Source of the DNA: Actinacidiphila yeochonensis CN732
GTDB lineage: Bacteria; Actinomycetota; Actinomycetes; Streptomycetales; Streptomycetaceae
Length of the DNA: 64,000 bases
Assembly: GCF_000745345.1 (NCBI RefSeq)
Contig: NZ_JQNR01000005.1
Coordinates: forward strand, 3,348,001 to 3,412,000
Direction: 5' to 3'
The translations under genes were made by a program, and so were the position numbers. This document shows, one piece after another, positions 44,246 to 52,717 of this stretch (position 1 is the stretch's first letter; every line of letters begins with the position of its first letter). The notes below the pieces were generated by a model. The model searched no databases. It saw only the letters and a program-made list of their open reading frames with translations, and had not been told where the DNA came from.

Positions 44246-44755
44246 TCAGGAGTCCTTCGCCGCGCCGCCCGCAGCCGCGGCCGCCGTCCCCTTGGCCGCC
44301 GAGGACCGCGCGGTGGCCAGTGCCTCGGCCAGCCGCTTGGGGGTACGCGTTGACAGGTAGAGGTAGGGCGTCGGGTCGCCCGGGTCGGTCACCTCGACCC
44401 TGAGCGCGGTCTGCACGTAGGAGCGCAGCAGCATGAAGGCGCGCGGGTCCGCCTTGTAGGAGCGCCAGGCCACGGCCTCGGCCGGGTCCAGCACCGTGGC
44501 GGCGCCCAGCGCGCTCAGCGGCAGCCGGGCCTTGCCCGCCACCAGCGAGCCGGCCACCACCCGGATCCGCGCGGACCCGTAGGAGCTGACCATCATCATC
44601 GACACCGCGGTGCCGGCCACCAGCCCGCCGAGCATCGCCAGCGGGCCGAAGGGGTAGACCACGAGCGCGAGGCCGACGCCCGCCCCGAGGGCCATGAGCC
44701 ACCAGGAGCGCGGCACGGTGAGGCGTTCGTCGTAGGGCTGCGGTACACCAGGCAT
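44246..44755 (-). CDS. DUF3093 membrane protein
   Basis: 169 residues from ATG 44753-44755. The N-terminus has YDERLTVPRSWWLMALGAG and two transmembrane helices (about 16-37 and 40-60). A soluble PH-like beta domain follows: RIRVVAGSLVAGKARLPLSA, DPAEAVAWRSYKADPRAFML, and YLYLSTRTPKRLAEAL. An Ala/Lys-rich tail ends the protein. DUF3093 proteins are conserved in actinobacteria beside dut. Function is unknown. It is divergent from the thioesterase gene. The region 44756-45067 between them is GC-rich and shows no other gene. Confidence 0.87.
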   Translation of the reverse strand: MPGVPQPYDERLTVPRSWWLMALGAGVGLALVVYPFGPLAMLGGLVAGTAVSMMMVSSYGSARIRVVAGSLVAGKARLPLSALGAATVLDPAEAVAWRSYKADPRAFMLLRSYVQTALRVEVTDPGDPTPYLYLSTRTPKRLAEALATARSSAAKGTAAAAAGGAAKDS

Positions 44756-45067
44756 GGGACAAGCCTGCCATGGCCGTCTGTGGGCCCCTCGCCGGACCGG
44801 CCGCGACGCCGTCCGCGCCGGTTCCGCAAGCCCGTCCGCGCAGCCGTCCGCCCAGCCGTCCGCACCGCCGGAAGCCCCGCCCGCGAACCCGTCCGCACGC
44901 CCCGCCCCGGCCCGCCCTCGGCCCCGTCGCCCTGTCGTGCGCCGCGCCCTCCACCCGGCTCCCGGTCCGGCCGGGGGCGTTCCGCCGCCGCTCCGCGCGC
45001 GCTTCGCGTTCGATCCGCGTCCGGCAGGCGCTGGGTGGGCAGAGGAAGCCGCGATAAGGTCTGCGGC

Positions 45068-45673
45068 GTGAGTCCAGCCACAACACCCCCGAGCGAGGGG
45101 CGGCCGAGCCTGGCGCCGCCGCCCGGAGCCGCCGCGCCCGTACGCCATCCCGAGGCGCCCGCGCCGGGCGAACCGCTCGGCTCGCACTACGACCAGTGCT
45201 TCGGATGCGGCGACCGGCAGCCCAACGGCCTGCACGTGGCCACCACCGCCGGCGAGGGCGTCACCGTGCACGCCGAGTTCACCGTGCGGCCCGCCCACCA
45301 GGGCGCGCCCGGCCTGGCCCATGGCGGGGTGCTGGTCGCCGCGCTCGACGAGACGCTGGGCGCCCTCGGCTGGCTGCTGCGGACCATCGCGGTCACCCGC
45401 CGCCTGGAGTCGGAGTTCCTGCTCCCGGTCCCGGTCGGCACCACCCTGCACCTGGCCGCCCGCTGCACCGCGGTGGACGGGCGCAAGATCTTCTGCACCG
45501 CCGAGGGCCGGATCGGCGGCGCCGACGGCCCGGTCGCGGTCCGCGCCGACGCCCTCTTCATCGAGGTCGAGCTGGACCACTTCACCCGCAACGGCCGCCC
45601 CGAGGAGATCCAGGCGGCGATGGCCGACCCTGACCAGACCAAGGTCGTCCGAGCCTTCGAGGTGAACCCGTGA
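45068..45673 (+). CDS. PaaI-type hotdog thioesterase
   Basis: 201 residues from GTG 45068. A Pro-rich N-terminus (about 45) precedes the hotdog fold. It starts SHYDQCFGCGDRQPNGLHV and carries the signature PGLAHGGVLVAALDETLG, in which the Asp/Glu is catalytic. IEVELDHF follows near the end. Enzymes of this type hydrolyse acyl-CoA thioesters. The CFGCG motif near the N-terminus is common in this actinobacterial subgroup. Its stop overlaps the dut start (GTGA), so the two are coupled. The acyl substrate is unknown. Confidence 0.87.
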   Translation: MSPATTPPSEGRPSLAPPPGAAAPVRHPEAPAPGEPLGSHYDQCFGCGDRQPNGLHVATTAGEGVTVHAEFTVRPAHQGAPGLAHGGVLVAALDETLGALGWLLRTIAVTRRLESEFLLPVPVGTTLHLAARCTAVDGRKIFCTAEGRIGGADGPVAVRADALFIEVELDHFTRNGRPEEIQAAMADPDQTKVVRAFEVNP

Positions 45674-46194
45674 GCCGCCCCGAGGTCGACGTGCTGCTGC
45701 GCCGTCTCGACCCGTCGGTACCGGTTCCCGGCTACGCGCACCCGGGAGACGCCGGGGTGGACCTGACGACCACCGAGGCCGCCGAACTCGCCCCCGGCGA
45801 GCGGACGGTGCTGCCGACCGGTATCGCCGTCGCGCTGCCCGACGGGTACGCCGCCTTCGTCCACCCGCGATCCGGGCTGGCGGCCCGCTGCGGGGTGGCC
45901 ATGGTGAATGCCCCCGGAACGGTGGATGCCGGGTACCGTGGAGAGATCAAGGTGATCGTGGTCAACCTCGACCCGCGTGAGAGCGTGCGGTTCGAGGCGG
46001 GGGACCGTATCGCCCAGTTGGTCGTGCAGCAGGTCGAGCGGGTCAGGTTCCATGAAGTCGCGGAGCTGCCCGGCTCCGCCAGGGGGGCGGGGGGCTTCGG
46101 CTCCACAGGGGGTCACGCCGCGGTGGGGAAACCGTCGGCGGGCACGTCCAGCAACGGCTACACATCGGTCCTCGGTGACCGGGAAGGACAGTGA
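45670..46194 (+). CDS. dut: dUTP diphosphatase
   Basis: 174 residues. All five dUTPase motifs are visible: PGDAGVDLTT (I), HPRSGLAARCGV (II), NAPGTVDAGYRGEIKVI (III), FEAGDRIAQLVV (IV) and ARGAGGFGSTGGH (V). It hydrolyses dUTP to dUMP as a homotrimer, preventing uracil incorporation. A 25-residue Ser/Gly-rich tail extends beyond motif V. Start and stop overlap both neighbours by 4 bp, placing it in a tightly coupled operon of thioesterase-dut-DUF3710. Confidence 0.97.
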   Translation: MSRPEVDVLLRRLDPSVPVPGYAHPGDAGVDLTTTEAAELAPGERTVLPTGIAVALPDGYAAFVHPRSGLAARCGVAMVNAPGTVDAGYRGEIKVIVVNLDPRESVRFEAGDRIAQLVVQQVERVRFHEVAELPGSARGAGGFGSTGGHAAVGKPSAGTSSNGYTSVLGDREGQ

Positions 46195-46967
46195 CCGTGT
46201 TCCGTCGTCGCAAGGAGCGCGAAGACGTCATCGACGAGCTCGACGAGGCCGAGGGCCCCGACGACGCCGCCGAGGACAGCGAGGAGTCGGACGGCTCCGG
46301 CGAATCGTCCGGCTACAACCTTCCGCCCGCGCCGCGCCCCGACGGGCCGTGGGACGTGGAGGAGGTCAAGGACCCGGGTGAGGGGCGCGTCGACCTCGGC
46401 GGCCTGTTCGTGCCCGGCGTCGAGGGCATGGAGCTGCGGGTCGAGGTGGCGGGCGAGTCCATCGTCGCGGCCACCGTCGTGCTGCGGGACAGCGCCGTCC
46501 AGCTCCAGGCGTTCGCCGCCCCGAAGTCCGAGGGCATCTGGCGCGAGGTCCGGCAGGAGATCGCGGGCGGCATCACGCAGCAGGGCGGTGTCATCGACGA
46601 GGTCGAGGGCCCGCTCGGCTGGGAGCTGCGCGCGCAGGTGCCGGTGCAGCTTCCCGACGGCACCGGCGGCGTGCAGCTGGTGCGGTTCGTCGGCTGCGAC
46701 GGCCCGCGCTGGTTCCTGCGCGGCGTGATCTCCGGCCAGGGCGCGGTCCAGCCCGCCGCGGCCGGCGTGCTGGAGTCGGTCTTCCGCGACACCGTGGTGG
46801 TGCGCGGCGTGGCCCCGATGGCGCCCCGCGACCCGATCGTCCTCAAGCTGCCCAACGACGCCCAGATGGTGCCGGACGGCGTGGCGCCCGAGCAGGGTGA
46901 GGCGCAGAAGTTCGGGGACGGGATCGACCCCATGCGGCGCGGACCGGAGATCACCGAGCTGCGCTGA
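46191..46967 (+). CDS. DUF3710 protein
   Basis: 258 residues; GTG 46191 overlaps the dut stop. The basic start VFRRRKER precedes an acidic low-complexity stretch (about 10-45). The conserved domain includes GPWDVEEVKDPGEGRVDLGG, LQAFAAPKSEGIWREVR and FVGCDGPRWFLRGVISG. It is conserved next to dut across actinobacteria. Molecular function is unknown; no membrane segment or catalytic signature is seen. It ends the operon, with a strong hairpin about 135 bp downstream (47101-47135). Confidence 0.9.
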   Translation: MTVFRRRKEREDVIDELDEAEGPDDAAEDSEESDGSGESSGYNLPPAPRPDGPWDVEEVKDPGEGRVDLGGLFVPGVEGMELRVEVAGESIVAATVVLRDSAVQLQAFAAPKSEGIWREVRQEIAGGITQQGGVIDEVEGPLGWELRAQVPVQLPDGTGGVQLVRFVGCDGPRWFLRGVISGQGAVQPAAAGVLESVFRDTVVVRGVAPMAPRDPIVLKLPNDAQMVPDGVAPEQGEAQKFGDGIDPMRRGPEITELR

Positions 46968-47100
46968 CGGCGCCCGCTGGTCCGACCGCCTCCGGCCCCG
47001 GCCGGAAGCAGCGGTCCGGGCCTGACCGGTGCCGGTCCAGGCCGGTCGGTGGTCGGTACTGGTCGTACCGGTTCAGCCGCCCGTCCCCCCGCACGCTTCC

Positions 47101-47135
47101 GCCCGGCCGCCCGTGGACTGCCACGGCGGCCGGGC
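47101..47135 (+). terminator. Hairpin after the dut-DUF3710 operon
   Basis: GCCCGGCCGCCCGTGG (47101-47116) pairs with CCACGGCGGCCGGGC (47121-47135) with one bulged base and loop ACTG. The rest of the 46968-47349 gap is GC-rich with no supported gene. Confidence 0.65.
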
Positions 47136-47349
47136 GTCGCCGTGCCGGCTGCCGCACGGGTCGTCGCCGGGACGTGGCGTACGCGGCGGCCCGTGCACGC
47201 GTACGTGTAAGCGGCGACCGGGCTGAGGCGGACGCACAGGCGCCGTCGCCTCGTCCGTCCCCGTCCCCCTCGCCGTTCCAGCCCCCGTCCCCGTTGCTGT
47301 CGCCGCCGTGCCCCCGGCACGGCGGGTCGGGCCCGCTACCCTGGACCGT

Positions 47350-47748
47350 ATGAGTGGTGCCATCCGTCCCGAACGGCCTGCCGGCCGCTTCCGCCGCATG
47401 CTCGACCGTCTGTCCTCCTCACCGGAGGAACTCGACTCGGAGGAGCTGCGGCAGGAGGCTCTCGCCGTGGGCTGCACGCGGATCAGCGACTGCTCCGACC
47501 GCCAGATCGTCTCCGTGACCGGTACCCTGCGTACCGTCACGCTCCGCCCGCGGGCCGGCGTGCCGGCACTGGAGGCGGAGCTGTTCGACGGCTCAGCCGC
47601 GCTCGACGTGGTGTGGCTGGGACGCCGCAGCATCGTCGGCATAGAACCCGGGCGCATGATCCTCGCGTCCGGCCGGGTCTCCATGAACCGGGGCCGTCCG
47701 GTGCTGTTCAACCCCAAGTACGAGCTGCGTCCGGTCGGACAGGAGTAA
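47350..47748 (+). CDS. OB-fold nucleic-acid-binding protein
   Basis: 132 residues from ATG 47350. After a charged helical start (FRRMLDRLSSSPEELDSEEL) comes an OB-fold similar to the one in RecG and DnaE: IVSVTGTLRTVTLRP, ELFDGSAALDVVWLGRR and GRMILASGRVSMNRGRPVLF. It probably binds single-stranded nucleic acid, but the partner is unknown. Such stand-alone OB proteins are conserved beside DUF3159 in actinobacteria. The stop is only 3 bp before the next start, so they are co-translated. Confidence 0.88.
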   Translation: MSGAIRPERPAGRFRRMLDRLSSSPEELDSEELRQEALAVGCTRISDCSDRQIVSVTGTLRTVTLRPRAGVPALEAELFDGSAALDVVWLGRRSIVGIEPGRMILASGRVSMNRGRPVLFNPKYELRPVGQE

Positions 47749-47751
47749 CAG

Positions 47752-48600
47752 GTGACGTCGATCGACAACACGGGCCGGCCCTCGGGCGCGGACCCGTCGG
47801 GTGACGGCCACGCCCCCGGCGGGAGCGGCGGCCCTCGGCCCGCGCCCGGAGCCACCCGCCACGAGGCGGCGTCGCCCGAGGTCGGGACGGCGCCCCAGGA
47901 GACCGGCGAGGAGGCCCGCGCGGTCACCGAGGCGGCGCTCTTCGAGGCGTTCGGCGGAGTGCGCGGCATGGTGGAGACCACCGTGCCCGGACTGGTCTTC
48001 GTCGCGATCTACACCGTCGACCACGACATCAAGACCTCCGGCCTGGCCGCGCTGGCCCTGTCCGTGGTGATGGGCCTGGCCCGGCTGGCCCGCAAGGACA
48101 CGCTCAAGCACGCCTTCGGCGGGATCTTCGGCGTCGCGTTCGGCGCGGTCTTCGCGATGATGTCGGGCAACGCCAAGAACTTCTACCTGCCCGGCATGCT
48201 CTACACGCTCGGGCTGGCCATCGCCTACATCGCCACCGCCGCGGCCGGGGTGCCGCTGCTCGGCCTCATCCTCGGGCCGATCTTCAAGGAGAACCTCTCC
48301 TGGCGGAAGCGGAACCCGGGCCGGCTGCGCGCCTACACCCGGGCCAGCTGGGCGTGGGGCCTGATCCTGCTGGCGAAGTCGGCGATCCTCTTCCCGCTCT
48401 ACTGGTGGGGCAACGCCACCCAGCTGGGCTGGGTGAAGGTGGCCCTCGGCATCCCGCCCTTCCTGCTCTCCGTCTACCTGACCTGGATCATCCTGGTGAA
48501 GGCGCCCGCGCCGATCGACGTCATCGCGGAGATGGAGGCGGCCGAGAAGGCCGAGCGGGAGCAGAAGGCCGTCGACGAGCAGCGCACCCTGTCCGGCTGA
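47752..48600 (+). CDS. DUF3159 integral membrane protein
   Basis: 282 residues from GTG 47752. An N-terminal disordered segment (about 60) precedes LFEAFGGVRGMVETTVPGLV and about six transmembrane helices. They include YTLGLAIAYIATAAAGVPLL and GIPPFLLSVYLTWIILVKAP. A charged C-terminal helix (AEMEAAEKAEREQKAVDEQR) ends it. The family is restricted to actinobacteria and resembles small septation-protein-A-like membrane proteins, though function is not established. It forms an operon with the OB-fold gene and ends at a bidirectional terminator facing the TrkA genes. Confidence 0.88.
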   Translation: MTSIDNTGRPSGADPSGDGHAPGGSGGPRPAPGATRHEAASPEVGTAPQETGEEARAVTEAALFEAFGGVRGMVETTVPGLVFVAIYTVDHDIKTSGLAALALSVVMGLARLARKDTLKHAFGGIFGVAFGAVFAMMSGNAKNFYLPGMLYTLGLAIAYIATAAAGVPLLGLILGPIFKENLSWRKRNPGRLRAYTRASWAWGLILLAKSAILFPLYWWGNATQLGWVKVALGIPPFLLSVYLTWIILVKAPAPIDVIAEMEAAEKAEREQKAVDEQRTLSG

Positions 48601-48636
48601 GGCACCGGCCCGCGCACAGCCTCCCTGAGCCACTCG

Positions 48637-48690
48637 TACGACGACGGGCCCGGACCCCCGATCAACCGGGGGTCCGGGCCCGTCGTCGTA
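48637..48690. terminator. 23-bp perfect hairpin between convergent genes
   Basis: The 23-bp left arm (48637-48659, beginning TACGACGACGGGCCC) pairs perfectly with 48668-48690 around an 8-nt loop. It separates DUF3159 from the minus-strand TrkA pair and is likely bidirectional. Confidence 0.9.
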
Positions 48691-48707
48691 GGCGGGTGCC
48701 GGGAGCG

Positions 48708-49403
48708 TCAGCCCTCCGACGTGCCCGCCGCGCCGTCCGCGCCGTCCCGGACGGAGAGCAGGTCCTCCAGCTGCTCCTCGCGGTGCGGCGCGGCCACGAA
48801 CAGCAGCTCGTCCCCGGCCTCCAGCGCGTCGTCCTTGGCCGGGGTGAGCACCCGGTTGCCGCGGATGATCGTCACCAGCGAGGTGTCGGTCGGCCACTCC
48901 ACGTCACCGACGCGGGTCCCGACCAGCGCGGCCTCCTCCGGCAGCGTCAACTCGACGAGGTTGGCGTCACCCTGGCTGAAGCGGAGCAGCCGGACCAGGT
49001 CGCCGACGCTCACCGCCTCCTCCACCAGAGCGGACATCAGCCGCGGCGTGGACACGGCGACGTCCACGCCCCAGGACTCGTTGAAGAGCCACTCGTTCTT
49101 CGGGTTGTTCACCCGGGCGACCACCCGGGGCACCCCGTACTCGGTCTTCGCCAGCAGCGACACGACCAGGTTCACCTTGTCGTCGCCGGTGGCGGCGATC
49201 ACGACGTTGCAGCGCTGGAGCGCGGCCTCGTCCAGAGAGGTGATCTCGCAGGCGTCGGCCAGCAGCCACTCCGCCTGCGGTACCCGCTCGACCGAGATCG
49301 AGGTGGGGTTCTTGTCGACGAGCAGCACCTCGTGCCCGTTCTCCAGCAGCTCCGCGGCGATCGACCTGCCGACCGCCCCGGCCCCGGCGATGGCGACCCT
49401 CAT
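48708..49403 (-). CDS. TrkA-type potassium uptake regulator (second of pair)
   Basis: 231 residues. The RCK_N Rossmann domain starts MRVAIAGAGAVGRSIAAELL with the acidic residue in LLVDKNP. An RCK_C domain follows (VELTLPEEAALVGTRVGDV, LEAGDELLFVAAPHREEQLE). These cytosolic subunits bind NAD(H) or nucleotides and gate potassium transporters. The ATG overlaps the stop of the preceding TrkA gene (ATGA), so the two are made together, perhaps as a heteromer. The divergent gene beyond them is a KimA-like potassium importer, which supports a potassium role. Confidence 0.93.
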   Translation of the reverse strand: MRVAIAGAGAVGRSIAAELLENGHEVLLVDKNPTSISVERVPQAEWLLADACEITSLDEAALQRCNVVIAATGDDKVNLVVSLLAKTEYGVPRVVARVNNPKNEWLFNESWGVDVAVSTPRLMSALVEEAVSVGDLVRLLRFSQGDANLVELTLPEEAALVGTRVGDVEWPTDTSLVTIIRGNRVLTPAKDDALEAGDELLFVAAPHREEQLEDLLSVRDGADGAAGTSEG

Positions 49404-50068
49404 GAGTGCGCCTCCTCGGGCCCCTGGGCGAACGCGGCCTCGACCTCGGCGATGCCGTCGGTCCGCATCATCACGTGCACGAGGTCGCCCTCCTGGAGGA
49501 CGGTCTGGGAGGTCGGCAGCATCGCTTCGCCGAGCCGGGTGATGAACGCCACCCGCACCCCCGTCTGCTCCTGGAGCCGGCTCACCTTGTGGCCGATCCA
49601 GGCCGCGGAGGTGTGCACCTCCGCGAGCTGCACCCCGCCGCTCGGGTCCCGCCACAGCGGCTCGGCCCCGGAGGGCAGCAGCCGGCGCAGCATCTGGTCG
49701 GCGGTCCAGCGGACCGTGGCGACCGTCGGGATGCCCAGACGCTGGTAGACCTCGGCCCGGCGCGGGTCGTAGATCCTGGCGGCCACGTTCTCGATGCCGA
49801 ACATCTCCCGGGCCACCCGGGCCGCGATGATGTTGGAGTTGTCACCGCTGCTGACGGCCGCGAAGGCGCCGGCCTCCTCGATTCCGGCCTCGCGCAGCGT
49901 GTCCTGGTCGAACCCGACACCGGTCACCCGGCGCCCGCCGAACCCGGAACCCAGGCGCCGGAACGCCGTCGGGTCCTGGTCGACCACCGCCACCGTATGA
50001 CCATGTTGTTCGAGGGAGTGCGCGAGGGCTGAGCCCACCCGGCCGCATCCCATAATCACGACGTGCAC
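49400..50068 (-). CDS. TrkA-type potassium uptake regulator (first of pair)
   Basis: 222 residues from GTG 50066-50068. RCK_N domain: MHVVIMGCGRVGSALAHSLE, then VVDQDPTAF as nucleotide-specificity segment. RCK_C domain: RLQEQTGVRVAFITRLGEAM and LQEGDLVHVMMRTDGIAEVE. It begins an operon with the second TrkA gene and is divergent from the KimA-like transporter with a 173-bp gap. The two paralogues differ strongly, consistent with distinct subunits. In Streptomyces a link to c-di-AMP control is possible for RCK_C domains, but no binding residue can be confirmed here. Confidence 0.93.
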   Translation of the reverse strand: MHVVIMGCGRVGSALAHSLEQHGHTVAVVDQDPTAFRRLGSGFGGRRVTGVGFDQDTLREAGIEEAGAFAAVSSGDNSNIIAARVAREMFGIENVAARIYDPRRAEVYQRLGIPTVATVRWTADQMLRRLLPSGAEPLWRDPSGGVQLAEVHTSAAWIGHKVSRLQEQTGVRVAFITRLGEAMLPTSQTVLQEGDLVHVMMRTDGIAEVEAAFAQGPEEAHS

Positions 50069-50229
50069 GACCGTCCTTCCGGCTGTCTGTGTTGAGGCTG
50101 CACCAAGCGTCTCAGACCGCGGCCCACGCTACACACGCGCGGGACCGGTCGGGCGGTTGCGCCGCCCCGCTGCGGAAGTCCGCCAGACTCCGTCGGGTAC
50201 TGGGGGGCACGGCCCCACGGCGCATCCCT

Positions 50230-50244
50230 TAACATCGCGGGGTG
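50230..50244 (+). promoter_or_regulatory. Putative leaderless start of the KimA-like gene
   Basis: TAACAT (50230-50235) lies 7 bp before the GTG at 50242-50244 and no ribosome binding site is present. That is the geometry of a leaderless transcript, with transcription beginning at the start codon. No clear -35 is seen. Confidence 0.45.
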
Positions 50245-52461
50245 TCCAAACTGACCGACCTGCCGAAACGGATCCTGATCGGCCGGGCGCTGCGCAGCGA
50301 CAGGCTGGGCGAGACGCTGCTTCCCAAGCGGCTCGCGCTCCCCGTCTTCGCCTCAGATCCCCTCTCCTCGGTGGCGTACGCGCCAGGTGAGGTGCTGCTC
50401 GTCCTCTCGATCGCCGGCATCTCGGCCTACCACTTCAGCCCGTGGATCGCGGTCGCCGTCGTGGTGCTGATGTTCACCGTCGTCGCCTCCTACCGGCAGA
50501 ACGTCCACGCCTACCCGTCCGGCGGCGGCGACTACGAGGTGGCCACCACCAACCTCGGCCCCAAGGCGGGCCTCACCGTCGCCAGCGCGCTGATGGTGGA
50601 CTACGTGCTCACCGTCGCCGTGTCGGTCTCCTCGGGCATCGAGAACCTGGGCTCCGCGGTGCCGTTCTTCGTCACCCACAAGGTCCTCGGCGCGGTCGCC
50701 GTGATCCTGCTGCTGATGGTGATGAACCTGCGCGGGGTGCGCGAGTCCGGCACGATCTTCGCCATCCCCACCTACGGCTTCGTCTTCGGCGTGTTCTGCA
50801 TGATCGCCTGGGGCGTGCTGAAGATCGCCCTCGGCCACGACATGCAGGCGCCGACCGCCCACTACACCGTGCACGCCGAGTCCAAGGGGATCGGCGGGTT
50901 CGCGCTGGTCTTCCTGCTGCTGCGGGCCTTCTCCTCCGGCTGCGCGGCGCTCACCGGCGTCGAGGCGATCAGCAACGGCGTGCCCGCCTTCCGCAAGCCC
51001 AAGTCGAAGAACGCGGCCAACACGCTGGCCATGATGGGCCTGCTCGCCGTGACGATGTTCTGCGGCATCATCGCGCTGGCCATGGTCACCCACGTGCGGA
51101 TGGCCGAGAACCCGGCGACCGACCTGCTCAACCACGGCAAGCCGCTCGGCGCCGGCTACACCCAGGACCCGGTGATCGCGCAGGTCGCCTCGGCGGTCTT
51201 CGGCAGCAGCTCGATCCCCTTCGTCTACCTGGCCGCGGTCACCGCACTGGTGCTCTTCCTCGCCGCCAACACCGCGTACAACGGCTTCCCCGTGCTCGGC
51301 TCGATCCTGGCCCAGGACCGCTACCTGCCGCGGCAGCTGCACACCCGCGGCGACCGGCTCGCCTTCTCCAACGGCATCGTGCTGCTGGCCGGCTTCGCCG
51401 CCGTCCTCGTCTACATCTACGGCGCGAACTCCACCCGGCTCATCCAGCTCTACATCGTCGGCGTCTTCGTCTCCTTCACGCTCAGCCAGGTCGGCATGGT
51501 CCGGCACTGGAACCGGCACCTGCGCACCGAGACCGACCCGGCCAAGCGCCGGCGGATGGTGCGCTCCCGGGCGATCAACACCTTCGGCGCCTTCCTCACC
51601 GGCCTGGTGCTGGTGATCGTGCTGCTCACCAAGTTCACCCACGGCGCCTGGGTGGCCGTGCTGGGCATGGTGGTGTTCTTCGCCACGATGACCGCGATCC
51701 GGCGCCACTACACCCGGGTCGCCGAGGAGCTGGCCGCCTCCGAGGCCGTCGACGACGAGTACGCCCGCCCCTCCCGCGTGCACTCCATCGTGCTGGTGTC
51801 CAAGCTGCACAAGCCGACGCTGCGGGCCCTGTCCTACGCCAAGCTGGTGCGCTCCGACAGCCTCGAAGCGCTCAGCGTCAACGTCGACCCGGAGGACACC
51901 AGGTCGCTGCAGGCCGACTGGCAGCGGCAGGGCATGGACGTCCCGCTGAAGGTCCTCGACTCGCCCTACCGCGAGATCACCCGGCCGATCATCGACTACG
52001 TCAAGGGCCTGCGCCGCGACAGCCCGCGCGACGTGGTGAGCATCTACATCCCCGAGTACGTCGTCGGCCACTGGTACGAGCACCTGCTGCACAACCAGAG
52101 CGCCCTGCGGCTCAAGGGCCGGCTGCTGTTCAGCCCCGGGGTGATGGTCACGTCCGTGCCCTGGCAGCTGGACTCCTCCGAGGCCGCGCGGGCCAGGGCC
52201 CGCCGCCGCGCCGACTGGGCTGCCCCCGGCGCCATCCGGCGCGGCCCGGTGGCCCCGCACCGGCCCTCCGGCGTGCCGGCCGCGGCTGCGGCCGATCCGG
52301 CGGGCACCGCGGCCGGTGGGACCGATCCGGCCGGGACCGCGGCGGGTGGGTCTGCGCCGGCCGGGCGATCGGCGGGCGGGCGTCCGACGGACGGTGCCGG
52401 CGCGGTGAACGGCGCCGGTGGTGGGTCCGTGAACGGCGGCGGCCCGACCGACCGCGAATAG
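50242..52461 (+). CDS. KimA-like APC-superfamily potassium transporter
   Basis: 739 residues. About 12 transmembrane helices occupy residues 30-480; the motif FASDPLSSVAYAPGEVLLVL near the start is typical of the KUP/KimA-type APC group. A cytoplasmic domain (about 490-655; VHSIVLVSKLHKPTLRALSYAK, YIPEYVVGHWYEHLLHNQSA) resembles the C-terminal USP-like domain of KimA, a c-di-AMP-regulated potassium/proton symporter. A Gly/Ala/Thr-rich repeat tail (ADPAGTAAGGTDPAGTAAGG) ends it. It is divergent from two TrkA regulators. The GTG start appears leaderless. Amino-acid permease is the main alternative, but the soluble domain favours potassium. Confidence 0.85.
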   Translation: MSKLTDLPKRILIGRALRSDRLGETLLPKRLALPVFASDPLSSVAYAPGEVLLVLSIAGISAYHFSPWIAVAVVVLMFTVVASYRQNVHAYPSGGGDYEVATTNLGPKAGLTVASALMVDYVLTVAVSVSSGIENLGSAVPFFVTHKVLGAVAVILLLMVMNLRGVRESGTIFAIPTYGFVFGVFCMIAWGVLKIALGHDMQAPTAHYTVHAESKGIGGFALVFLLLRAFSSGCAALTGVEAISNGVPAFRKPKSKNAANTLAMMGLLAVTMFCGIIALAMVTHVRMAENPATDLLNHGKPLGAGYTQDPVIAQVASAVFGSSSIPFVYLAAVTALVLFLAANTAYNGFPVLGSILAQDRYLPRQLHTRGDRLAFSNGIVLLAGFAAVLVYIYGANSTRLIQLYIVGVFVSFTLSQVGMVRHWNRHLRTETDPAKRRRMVRSRAINTFGAFLTGLVLVIVLLTKFTHGAWVAVLGMVVFFATMTAIRRHYTRVAEELAASEAVDDEYARPSRVHSIVLVSKLHKPTLRALSYAKLVRSDSLEALSVNVDPEDTRSLQADWQRQGMDVPLKVLDSPYREITRPIIDYVKGLRRDSPRDVVSIYIPEYVVGHWYEHLLHNQSALRLKGRLLFSPGVMVTSVPWQLDSSEAARARARRRADWAAPGAIRRGPVAPHRPSGVPAAAAADPAGTAAGGTDPAGTAAGGSAPAGRSAGGRPTDGAGAVNGAGGGSVNGGGPTDRE

Positions 52462-52717
52462 CCGAGGCCGGGACGGGCGCCGCCCGCGGGGGCGGGGAGC
52501 GGCTGCGACGGCCCGGACGGGTCCATCGGAGCAGCGTGCGGGGGTGTCCGGCCACGGGCCTTGGGGTGACGGGTCCTGGGGCGACGGGGCCTGGGCACGG
52601 GCGGGAGGACGGTCCGGCGCGCGGCACCCGGCGGGCGACGTAGACTGGTCGGCTGTCGCTGCCGCGCGGTCCCGTCCCCGGCAGGCCCCCTCTTCCACTC
52701 CAGGAGCAGCGCCCCTC

